A DNA stretch of 64,000 bases, from the NCBI RefSeq assembly GCF_016086655.4, contig NC_052135.2, positions 23,898,363 through 23,962,362 of the forward strand, written 5' to 3'. A program made the translations under genes and the position numbers. Below the pieces are notes generated by a model. That model did no database searches, was not told the DNA's origin, and worked only from the letters and a program-made list of their open reading frames with translations. This DNA is from Lepeophtheirus salmonis (Eukaryota; Arthropoda; Copepoda; Siphonostomatoida; Caligidae). Positions 21,546 to 31,825 of this stretch are shown here, piece after piece. Each line of letters starts with the position of its first letter. Position 1 is the stretch's first letter.

Positions 21546-21879
21546 TGAATATGAAAATATGGATACTATAGAATATGTTGCAATAGTCAGATTTATAATT
21601 TTACATTTCCTATTCAATATGTATTAATGATATAAATATTAATTTTGGAAAATAAATTGGGTTGTTGAGAGGGGCCCTGAAAAGTAATTTAATTACCAGC
21701 GGTCGGTTTCATCTCATTTTGAGCCCTGGCGGTACCCGAAATACCCCCAAATTTCGAAGTATAAATGGGAGTTTGTAAGGGTTCCTTATTATTAGTTTAT
21801 GTAGAGACGGCGGGGTAAATATCTAGGGCGGGATATGTCTTGAATTAAATGTCGTAAAAACAGTTTTTCATATTTGAAA

Positions 21880-21968
21880 TCTAACATTTTTCGGTCGACG
21901 TTCTGTCGATCGACTTTTTTACGGTCGACGTTTTGTCCATTCGAGATTTTGTCGGTCGACGTTTGACC
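21880..21968 (-). repeat. Right terminal array of MULE
   Basis: Inverse of the left array. Read on the minus strand it gives GGTCAAACGTCGACC, GACAAAATCTCGAAT, GGACAAAACGTCGACC, GTAAAAAAGTCGATC and GACAGAACGTCGACC. The outer edge matches the left end at GGWCAAA-CGTCGACCGACAAA. Confidence 0.8.
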
Positions 21969-21977
21969 TACTACCCC

Positions 21978-22312
21978 CGAACCAATCCGAGGGCGGAAAG
22001 GTGTTCAACCATATTTTAAGAGGCCTGTTAGCTACTTATTCACTCCCCCCCTCCTTACAAATCATCTCGATCCATTTCTTAGAAGATTGTATTGAATTTA
22101 AAACATTACAAGTAAATTGAGTTGCAACAATATTACTCTCACTTGAAGGTACTCCCTTGGGGAATAGAACAAACAAATATGCTTAGATATTTGTCATAAA
22201 TAATATTAAGCGAATTTATAATATGTTATTATTCATCATGAAGTTTGATCAAAATACGGACAATTTTCCTCCAGGGCAATCTTCCACGGGCACTTTTCCT
22301 AGTGCCATGTAA
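21978..22312 (+). repeat. 330-bp dispersed repeat, copy 1
   Basis: From AATCCGAGGGCGGAAAGG to TTTTCCTAGTGCCAT it parallels 27,937-28,262, with shared words TTTTAAGAGGCCT, AAGGTACTCCCTTG, GAACAAACAAATATG and TTAGATATTTGT, and CATGAAGTTTGA (copy 2: TATGAAGTTTGA). No ORF. It begins about 10 bp beyond the MULE terminus. Confidence 0.75.
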
Positions 22313-24554
22313 TGTATATAAGTTGAAGTGAAAACACAACTTAATTGAGCGCAACAAGAGCTCAGTCAAATATATCAAAAAATATGTTCCACTAAATAGT
22401 TGGCAAACATTGGGGATTACGCAAGATTATTTCTTTTGAAATACATATCATATATGTTTAAGTATGAAGTGATGCAAGAGACTTCATTAGATACATGGAC
22501 ATTTCAATTAGGTTGGTTGATAGAGTTTATATATACTTACATTAGTGTTGAGACTCAGTCTAAGAAAGAATTTTTTCTAGTTTGGAATTAAGTCATTTTT
22601 ACTAAATAGACAGCGATCAAAGACCATTGACCGAAATTTAATCGTTTTCAAATCAAGGACCGAGTTTTTAGGACCAATATATAGTCGTATATATATCTAT
22701 TATAAAATCCTTTTTTATGAAATTTTCAAAAATACAATAATGATTTTTTTTTCTTAGAAAAGCTACATCTCAGATATTTAAAAAAAAAAAAAAGTATTAT
22801 TTTTAAAGGTATAAATATAAGTTATATATTTTCTAACCTTACTTTATTTGACTATCGTCCACATACACAAGTAAGAGGATTGCGTAGGGATAAAAGCTCA
22901 GTATTTAATCATCGTATAACAATTAATTCTATAAGATTCCCTTTTTCTACGTAACTTAATGATAGAGAAGGGAAAATGACCTCCTCTAACACGTACTATA
23001 TTGCGCAACCTTTCCTCCAAAAATAAATAGAAAAAAACTCCAAAATCATCTGGTAGTTAGTCAAATAAGTAAATCATAATAACTGATATTTATATTATAA
23101 CTAATCCTGGAATATCATTGTACTATTATTTCTTCACAATTTTTACCATGAATTACGAATACATATTTCATAATATTGAAATCCTACTTAGTATTTTATT
23201 TGATACTATATTACAAATTTTTTAAGTAATATTTTATGAAAAGGGTACCTATAAATTAATATTTGTTTATGATAGCCAAAATTTCTTCAAATAAATAATG
23301 AAATGGCCAAATTTTGCCGCATGACGCTGTCTTTTTCTGCTTTTATATCATGGGTTCGAACTTTAATCTCAATCAGATTAGTTATATAGCTAATAGAAGA
23401 AGAAAAAAAAGGAAAAAAGTTATCAATATGATGGACATTAATCAACCATTGATTAATGTATTTTATAGTCAGCCCTGTTCTTCTTTGATTTTGAATTGTA
23501 TACATTCACAAAATCCATCATTTTCGGGGATTTCAAATATTATACCAAAATGGGAGAGTACTTGTAATACCCCATGATGATGATATTAAATTACAACTAC
23601 GACAAATATTATAACTTTATAATTGTACAAAGTTCATATGATTTGACCAATATCAATTTATCATCAAAAATGATAATTTATTTTATCCTAATTTCCTTTT
23701 CTCTTCTTCTCCTAGCTATATGGTTCGAGGCTAAATTACTAGACACACACTTAGATACGACTAGGGATCAACAAGAAATTGTATTCCTGTTCTTTTGGAA
23801 ACGGAGCATAAGTAAAGAATAACTTTCTTCTTCGTTTATTTATCAAAAAGAATAAATTATGAAATAGAAATGACGTATAAAGGGAGACGAGGGAATCAAA
23901 AACTGAAAAGAAAATGTATAGGGGGCTTTTGTTTTTGCAAATTTGTATAATCAATTGGTAGAAATGTGAAAATTGTCGAAGGCCTCGTGAGTATAAATCA
24001 AAAAGCCAAGTTTGATAAACTACATATATGCTGACAAAGATCACTTATAAAACCTTGTTTGTTTTTTTAAATATGGTAAAAGAATTAAAAAGAGCACTAT
24101 TGCTCTTGCAGGTTACCAAAATGTACTTTTTTTAAAAGCATGCTTACGAAGACTTGGCCATTTTTACATCCCTAGCTATAGGGTTGAAAATCTTAAGCAT
24201 TTTTGGCATGTAAAAAAAAGAAACCGAAAATTAACATAGTAACCCTGACAATTTCAGAACTGGCTGACGATGTTCTCAAACTGAGACATGTTCATTAAAA
24301 GATTTTCAATCTATATTGAATTGGTTTTGATAGTTGTCGTTTTTTCTCCACATAAGTCATAATAGTCAATGAATAATATTGACCACACATATAGTCAAAA
24401 TGCTAATTATTTATGGAAAAAAGTCACTTAGACGTTTTTGCAACGAAAATTTTATTCTGTGCATTCAGTTGCATTAATTTTGCACCAACTTTTATATTTT
24501 CGGGCAGTGTCATTCAGCTAGTCCAAAATTAACGTAACAGTCATTTACGTCAAT
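22313..24554. other. Non-coding, scattered repeats
   Basis: Contains an AGTGTTG-type relic (22,548-22,680), a CCTCCAAAAATAAA motif near 22,995-23,030, and a fragment (24,195-24,275) of the dispersed repeat seen at 310-560. No coding sequence recognised; the frames at 23,314-24,044 show no family. Confidence 0.4.
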
Positions 24555-25345
24555 TTTGTAGTGTAGATTTTTGAGAAAAGTTTGGAAAAATTACTTTTTC
24601 GTCATTTTCATAAATGTCTATGACTTCAACAGAATTTTTAATTTAACGCGATGAAAATTATTGTGAAAAAATAGATCCATAAAATGTTTTTTAATTATTT
24701 TTCTGTAAAAATCCAGTTGTTTTATTTGTAGAAATGTGATGAATTGGGGTTGTTTTGGGAATGGCGGAGTTAGAAACTTATTTCAGATCAAAGGAAAATT
24801 GAAGTAGAATGGTTATCATTCTATACTGAAGACGTAAGCCCTTCCCTCTGGACAGAGATGAATTGGAAGCAAGTTTATTTTTTAACAAGACAACAACCCA
24901 AATCATACATCCAAACTCTGCAAAAACTTCTTAAAAAAGAAAGACCCCTCTTACATCCTATCTGTTATGCAATGGAAAGCACAATCTCCTGATTTGAACC
25001 CAATAGAGCTATTGTGGGAACAACAAGACGAAAAAGTTACGGAAAAGTGCCCACAAGTAAGAATGAGTTGTGGAACATTTGAAAAATGCCTGGAACGATA
25101 TTAAACCCGCTTATCTTGAAAAACTAACAGCAAGAATACCAAAAGCAGTTATAGCGGCAAAGGGAGGATTTTTTGATGAATCTAAAATTTAAACAAAAAT
25201 AAAATAAATGTTTATAGCTATATTGAACCTTAATTTTTCTTCATTTTAATATCCTAATTACTGTCTTATCTCATGATAAAGTCATTGATAGTTAGAAAAA
25301 TTAGTTAAATTCCGTTTTTCCCCAAACTTTTTCTTGCCAGTGTAT
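24555..25345 (+). mobile_element. Internally deleted Tc1-like transposon
   Basis: Ends are imperfect inverted repeats: GAGAAAAGTTTGGAAAAA near 24,574 and, inverted, AAGAAAAAGTTTGGGGAAAAA near 25,320-25,338, followed by CCAGTGTATG. The Tc1-type terminal word is CAGTG. The transposase relic lies between 24,745 and 25,192. Confidence 0.7.
24745..25192 (+). pseudogene. Tc1 transposase catalytic-domain relic
   Basis: Starts at WGCFGNGGVRNLFQIKGK, then GYHSILKT and ALPSGQR with stops, QDNNPNHTSKLCKNFL (from 24,886), QSPDLNPIELLWEQQDEKV, and, in another frame, AWNDIKPAYLEKLTARIPKA then IAAKGGFFDESKI ending at the TAA at 25,190-25,192. These are canonical Tc1 blocks; NDPKH reads NNPNH, so a catalytic Asp is lost. 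The N-terminal DNA-binding half is missing. Confidence 0.88.
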
Positions 25346-25450
25346 GTTCTGTTTTGCATACAAAGCCAGATAAAGCTATAAAATAAGAAAACATAGTTTT
25401 GTTAGTCATGTAACTTTTGAACTAACCCAAGGATATATAGATATATAGTA

Positions 25451-26114
25451 AGGTGACTCTTATTGCGCACTCAAAAAAATAATGTTTTAATTTTCATTTT
25501 CTCACCCTTGGAATCGGTCGTAATAGTGAAAGTATATTCCTGTGCCAAAAATTGTTATATTATAGGAATCTTCATGGTAAACCTTGATTAATATTTTAAA
25601 ATTTATCAACATTACTGACCTTTTTATTTTTAAGTACAAATGAAACATAGAGTGAATCGTATAATTTTATCTGTACCGAGAAGAGAAGAATGGTTTGTGT
25701 TGTAATGTAAAGTACTTTTGTAATACAATAAATAGTAGGCATTAACTAAGTCATCTGTATTAATGTCATATTTTATTAAAAGCGTAGGTAAACATTTGTA
25801 ATTCCGTTACATAACACATAATATAAAATATTTAACAACCTAAAGTATAAAATATTGAACTACTATAATTACTAAAGGTATAGTTAAGAAAAAACACGAA
25901 TATTGACACAAATGTATTTATGTCATTAGAAAAAATTGGAGAAATCTAACTTTTCCCCCTAATTTTTAAAAATAGAGCAAAACATTAAGAAGCGAGGCCA
26001 CCATTAAATAAAAATGAAAGTAAAAAATGTTTAGTACAGCGAAGTTTTATTATAAAGAGAATAAAATGGTAGTGAGACAATTATAAGTTGACTTTGATTT
26101 TTAAGGGCCACCCT
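25451..26114. mobile_element. TTAGGGTGGC-type MITE, long copy
   Basis: Left end TAAGGTGACTCTTA (25,449-25,463) and right end TTGATTTTTAAGGGCCACCC-TAA (to 26,116) are inverted and match the cleaner copy at 62,667-62,956. No ORF inside. About 664 bp, so it either carries an insertion or is a longer relative. Confidence 0.5.
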
Positions 26115-26610
26115 AATATACTATGTATGTAATTGTTGACATATGCTAGGTGTGTTCATGGATAATGGAACTGCCTACAATATTCTGGCTTTTTTAATAT
26201 AGATAATGTGATATTCATAAATTATCTCTGATAGGATCATTGATTTTAAAAATGTTGTTGTTTTAGTTGAGAGATCCTCCCTTATATACATTAAATATCT
26301 CTATTATATGTATATATAAAATGCATCATCAAATCAATCGGTAGAAAGTATATATGGGTACTTTGAAAGGTTCCAAAGATGATAATACAAATATTGACTT
26401 CACTTTATAATATAAAAAAATAGCCATAAAAGTTTTTTTAGCAAAGGCTAATTCTTAAAAATATTCATGTTTAATGAATTTACTTAGAATTAATGAAAGA
26501 TACAATAAACACATTTTGACTGACTTAATTATTGCATATTAGATATATAGAAAAGTAATACATAAATAGAACTAGAATGGATACTCCGTAGAGCGCAAAC
26601 CTACTCCTAT

Positions 26611-26814
26611 GCAAGGTTAATAGAAATACTTGGTTAGACCATCATGTAATCGGGTTTGCTAGAACTTTCAATTTGATGTGTCGTACCGACTTCTGGGTAA
26701 GAAAGACAGATGTAGACAAAACATGCAACCACCCACACACTGTGACGTCAATATTAAATAGCGTCATGAAAGTAAAACATCAGTCGTATTAACTTGTATT
26801 TCTATTAACCTTGC
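26611..26814. mobile_element. Small MITE with perfect 19-bp inverted repeat
   Basis: GCAAGGTTAATAGAAATAC at 26,611-26,629 is repeated exactly in inverse at 26,796-26,814. The ~166-bp centre has no ORF and includes TGACGTCA at 26,743-26,750. The outer flanks, CCTAT and CCCTATGG, are partly related, so the true ends may lie a few bases further out. Confidence 0.65.
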
Positions 26815-27688
26815 CCCTATGGTTGTTTTCCTACATTTGATTTTTTGCTATACGAAACATCTTTCTAAAACTTGATAAGTACACAAATTTGAGTCCTGCA
26901 GCTCAATCTGTTCCAAAGTATGGTCCATGATATATTTTGAACGTTTTGTGCTCCCTTGACTTTGACCTCTCAAAATTTACCGCACCTTTCTGTTACCATA
27001 TATAATCTTCGTACAGAGTTAGATCAAAATTGAACTGTAAATTTTACCGTAATCCTGATGACCAATTGATTAAGAGCGGTAAAAACATAACCTTCTTTTA
27101 TATCCTTTGGCAATTTGTAAAAAGGTCATAAACAAATTTTTTAACTTGATCTCTTGATTAAATTTATTTTTGTATTATGTGGGTAAACATGTTCACAACA
27201 TTTGGATTGATAGTTGGTTTTTGACGGATAAAAAGATTACATATCTTTTTTTGTGCTCTGCAATTTCTACTATTGAAAAAAAAAAAAAAAAAATGGAAAG
27301 ATAAAATCAATTTATCTTAAAAATTCTTTAAAGGCTGTTGTGAGATTGTACATTCTTCAAAATTTAGTATTTATTAAAAAAATGACTATTTTAGAGATTA
27401 CATTATCTTTCTATTGAATTCGGAATAAGAAAATGAAGTGCACTTTTTCAGAGTAATGTTTCAATGTAAGAATAGATAGGGTGTAAATTTGTCATATTGT
27501 TCTACCCCTTCTACTCAGGGGTAATCCAGTAGTTACTCAGCTAGTTAGGAGTGTTTTTTTTTTTTTTTTGTTATTTCTAAATAGAATAAAATATATGATT
27601 GTGTTAAGTGAAGCCTCTAGGGTCTCTTAAAATATTGTTAAATACTCTCCACCCTCGCATTAGCCAGTGTCCCGGACTTAGTTTCCTA

Positions 27689-27933
27689 TACATCCAAGGA
27701 ACCCTTCTTACACCGGAAACTACTTCAGAGCCTTTGGGTTAGCAAGGGTATCGGGGATAATGTGGGATAGTTAAAAACCACCGCCAAGGCATCACATATA
27801 TCCATGGATCCCCTTCTATTATGAAAAAAGTAGTTCCAAGCCCTCGAATTGCGCTGGGTACTTGAGGGCACCCCCTTATCCTTAAAAAACACCGCCAATG
27901 CATCAAATACATCCAAGGAACCCCTCTTACAAC
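27689..27933. repeat. Tandem repeat of ~109 bp, two and a part copies
   Basis: Unit 1 27,689-27,796, unit 2 27,797-27,907, partial unit 3 27,908-27,933. Each begins TAYATCCAWGGAWCCC and ends with an AAAMACCACCGCCAAKGCATCA-like stretch. GC-rich compared with its surroundings. Open on the minus strand as overlapping 63- and 76-codon frames, both made of the repeat, so I do not call them genes. Confidence 0.75.
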
Positions 27934-27951
27934 CCTCGGATCAATCCGAGG
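27934..27951. repeat. Perfect palindrome, 8-bp arms
   Basis: CCTCGGAT, loop CA, ATCCGAGG. It sits at the junction between the tandem units and the 330-bp repeat. In the other copy of the repeat (about 21,978) only the right arm survives. Confidence 0.8.
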
Positions 27952-28262
27952 TAGAGGGTATTCAACCATGTTTTAAGAGGCCTTAAGCTATTTAACCCAT
28001 TCCTTATTAATCCGCTCTATCCATCTTAAAAGATTGAATTAATTTAAAAAATTGTAAGGAAATTATATTGTTAAAATTTTACTCACAATTAAAGGTACTC
28101 CCTTGAGGATGGAACAAACAAATATGTTTAGATATTTGTGATATATTATTATTCATTATGAAGTTTGAACGACATAAAGACAATTTTCATAACTGACAAT
28201 TTTACTCCTGGTGAATCTTCCACTGCCAATTTTCACCAGGGCAGTTTTCCTAGTACCATATA
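27937..28262 (+). repeat. 330-bp dispersed repeat, copy 2
   Basis: Parallels 21,978-22,312. Its right end has an extra ~40 bp with repeated words AATTTTCATAACTGACAATTT and GGGCAGTTTTCCTAGTACCA. No coding content. Confidence 0.75.
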
Positions 28263-31200
28263 AAAATTGAACCGTAGTAAAAAAAAAGTATTGTTTCAAA
28301 AAACGTTAACTCCCAATTTTTTTATTTATCTTTACAAATAGGGTTATTTAGTAAAATCAATTATGCAATTATAAATGTCAAAGATTTGTCTAAGAGTCGA
28401 CCCCCCTTTCCAAGAAAAAATAATGGTAATGGCTTTGTTGAGACCATCCTCATATGATTCCTTTATTATTTAAGTAATATTTTATTAATCTTGCTTGAAA
28501 TAAAGTAAAAATCTCGACAGATATAGCAGAAACAGATTTAAAAGAATCGAGATCCTAAAAATTATAATTGTCTGTTCAGAAAAAAAAAAATGAATTTGTG
28601 TTAGTTAGGAAAGTTAGTTAACAAATGAGGAGTAATGAGTTGAAAGTTCCGTGTTTTACGAGGAAGACATAAAAATATGAGGCACCCACGATTTCTGTCA
28701 TCTTGTAAGCAATTCCATGCATTGTATGTTTGTATTCATGATTCTTAATTCCTTTGCAATATAAGTTTAAGTATTACAAATGAAAATACAGCTGATATTG
28801 TATTAATATGTATTCGTATAGCGATGATTAAAACAATAGCCCAAATAATAAAAAACACTCAATATAATTGGGCCAATTGTGCCATTAAAATATATGAGAA
28901 ACAGTGACTCAATGACTAGTAAGTGTTCAGCATTATTAACAAGGCGAAGACAGCACGCACGTTCATACCAACATATCTGTTAATGCATGTAAAATGTTTG
29001 CTTCATTTTGAGAGAGAAACTCCCATTTAGGTAGTGGGAGGGACTCTTAATTGACAATACACTTGTAGATGGCAGCATATAGAACATTAAAAAAACATTC
29101 ATAATTACAACAAAAAGACTCTACAAATGTATGTTGTACATACACAGAGTATAGCCATTGTTAAAGTGACGTATGGAGCTTTTTATTAGGGATCTTCATC
29201 ATAATTCATGAGTCCACACTATCACGACCTAATTCAACAAAATAAATATAACATTCCTTTTTTGACATTTGTGTGAGTCTCACATTGTCCTAGGTTAGGA
29301 AATTTGAGTAACAGAAAAGCGTAAATTGAATGTATGGATATAGCAAAAGTTGTATAAAATATGACCTGGCAGTATTTACAAATAAACGAATCCGAAAATG
29401 AACGTGATCACTCTGAGCAATGTTTGGGAAGAGAACTGCTCAGCTGTCATGACGTTTTATTAGATCAGCACTGAGAGGAAGGAAATAAATACAAATCCCA
29501 CTCCGTATCTAGCAAGGACATATGTAGAACGATACTGATTTTAAGGCTCGTCCACACAGGAACGTTTTTAAAACAAATCTGTATATTTTTTATTCAAATT
29601 TAATAGTTTTGTATTCAAACGAAATCTACTTAATCAAGCCGGCTAAAAGTGTAGATGAAGGATATATACAATGAGAATGTTATATTTAGAGAAGCGAAAA
29701 TGAGCGCGTTCGGTGTGTAAAAATTAACTTCTCATCCTAGTTTATAAAATTTACTTGTACAATCTATTTTATGGGAAAACGGCGTTGTCAGATTTTTCCA
29801 CTCTAGATGATGTTTTTTAAAAAATATCATTCGTTTGTGAAATGAAACACCGTCTTCGTTTGGGTGCAAGTACAAAACGGATAAATATATTGTGTTTGAC
29901 TCATAAAACGTTTCAATGTGGAAGGGGCCTAAGTAACATATTAAAGATCTAAACAATCCTAGGACCTAGACACTCTGTTCAAAGGATTTCCACCCAGGAT
30001 TGATTTATGATAGATTGTTAATGTGTTTTTGATGATTTTGTAAAGCTTTATACAGGTATCGCTTCTTTATTCTTGAAATATGCATATTCCAGCTATTATC
30101 ATAATTTCTTCTTATTTAGAAACTCCATATAATATGTACAATATTTTACTTGTATATTTCACAAAACTGTATCAAAATAATACCGATACATCATTTGAGA
30201 AGAAAAAAAAATCATATTCAAAAGTAACGTTCTATCTCATACTTCCTTGTCAAGAGCAGACTCAGCAATTTGAATAAACAAAGTTATACTTTCAGAGAGA
30301 TAGATATGAACATAATAGTAGGTACTAATACACAGGGCCATAGCTTGGAATTATCTCTAGGGGAGGATATTTTTCCCCCAAATTTTCTGGCTAGGGTAGC
30401 ATTTTTTCTGCATGACATCTCAGCCATTCTTTTTTCCCCAAATATTCTGAGTGAGCAAAAGGGGCCCTTTTCTTTTTTATATGACGCACCGAGCTTTGAC
30501 TACACACGCCGTTGCTAAACCTAATCTAAAGTTATATTCATTTTTATCATATCTATGTATCAACCTCTTCTTTATTCTTTAATATGACGTGCTAAGCTTT
30601 AACTGACCACGCTCGTTTTTATAAATGAGTCGTTCATAAATACAAAAAACAGACACAAAAGCTTTTCTTGTAAAATTACTACACTAATTATGGTCTTTAT
30701 TGACAATTTATAATGTGTTTAAAATACTTCAATAACTTCAAAAAGAGATCAAGGCTCTTTTTATCAAAAAATATTCCTAGTGAATTGATGACTTAAACGG
30801 CTTTTCTTAGGGAACATCTTAATGTCACAAGAACCACAAGGAAAAACTAAATTAATAATTATATTTCCCACATTTATTATTAAGATAACTACCAACTCGT
30901 CCTACGATTGTGGTCACTTTGCAGTGATAGTCAAATAAATATTGATTTGTCTCTCAGGATCTTGGATTATTACGATTATATTAATTTGATTGATCCCACG
31001 AGCAACATATCTGTGAGTAGTTAATGGATATTCAATATTAAAAAGTGTTGTTCGTTTTATAGACTAAAATATATAAAACATATTAAAGCAAGTAAATGTG
31101 AAAAAAAAACTGAAACGTGGGAAAAAGGTAAATAAAATAAACTTTTTGAAGCAAACAAACGTCATCATAAAATAGTTGATGATGAACGCTATTCAAGGAC

Positions 31201-31742
31201 AAAATACACATAATCGAAAAGTAGATTTACCTTTGACATTATTATGTGTCATGTTAATACATGTGTCATCGCTGAGAAACAACTCATTCATAGATAGAGT
31301 TGTAAATCGCAAGCATTTCTAGTATGTAAAAAAAATAAAAATCGAAAATTAAGGAAGTCACCCTTAGAATTTGAAGATTTTTGGAAGAGAGTAGCTAAGT
31401 TGTCATGAAGTTTCATTTTTAGATTAGCTCCAAGGCACTACGAGGGGAAGGAAAAAAAAACACATTTTTCACTCCATATTTAGCTAGGAATTAGTCCGAT
31501 GTCGATCCTCAATTCAACTCTGACTCCAAGAGGGACTTATATTTATAAGTCTTCGTCATTCATGAGTACACATCTTGTGTTCTCGTGGTTATACTTTATT
31601 AAGTAATTGTGTTACCTTGCTAAAACAAAAATAATTCCATAGCTGGAAATAACTATTAAGGTTTTTTTTAAGTTTCTTTTCGGAAGAAAGGTTGTATTAT
31701 ACTATAAAGGTAACGTCTTGTTATTTGTTCTCTCCTCAACAG
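28263..31742. other. Non-coding, dispersed repeats
   Basis: Copies of one ~250-bp dispersed family at 29,395-29,522 and 31,345-31,585 (see 310-560). Two copies of an AGCTTTRRCTRCACAC motif at 30,482-30,520 and 30,585-30,620. No exon recognised; the short frames at 29,732-30,518 show no family. Confidence 0.4.
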
Positions 31743-31825
31743 TTTTAGAAAATGAAAAACAATGCTCCCATCCGTGGAAGTGTTTAGGATTTACAGCCTT
31801 ACTCATAGTATTGTTGTCTGTACAA
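31743..31825 (+). CDS. Possible exon with a membrane segment
   Basis: A strong acceptor (TCTCTCCTCAACAG) precedes 83 bp ending at CAA/GTAAAA. One frame reads LENEKQCSHPWKCLGF then TALLIVLLSVQ: a Cys-containing juxtamembrane stretch and the start of a hydrophobic segment. It ends at phase 0, which does not fit the exon at 34,454, so other exons would be needed. Weak; it could be chance. Confidence 0.25.

Larger units (their letters stand above)
18584..21968 (+). mobile_element. MULE element (Phantom-like) with modular inverted termini
   Basis: A 3.4-kb element bounded by inverted arrays of a ~16-bp module related to GACAAAACGTCGACC. Between them, on the plus strand, lie a FLYWCH finger relic (19,594-19,795) and a MULE transposase relic (20,470-21,545). 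That gene order is typical of animal FLYWCH-MULEs such as Phantom. A mariner fragment lies inside it in antisense (19,986-20,444). Subterminal repeats built on GTTTCATCYCATTTTG occur inside both ends. No target-site duplication is clear at the borders. The right end abuts a separate 330-bp repeat. Confidence 0.75.

Noticed and set aside
27725..27969. Minus-strand frames over the tandem units as genes
   Set aside because: They consist of the repeated units themselves, with no start context or domain.
31743..31825. Exon-like segment as teneurin membrane exon
   Set aside because: A Cys-rich juxtamembrane plus hydrophobic stretch is too little to name a family; listed only as a weak candidate.
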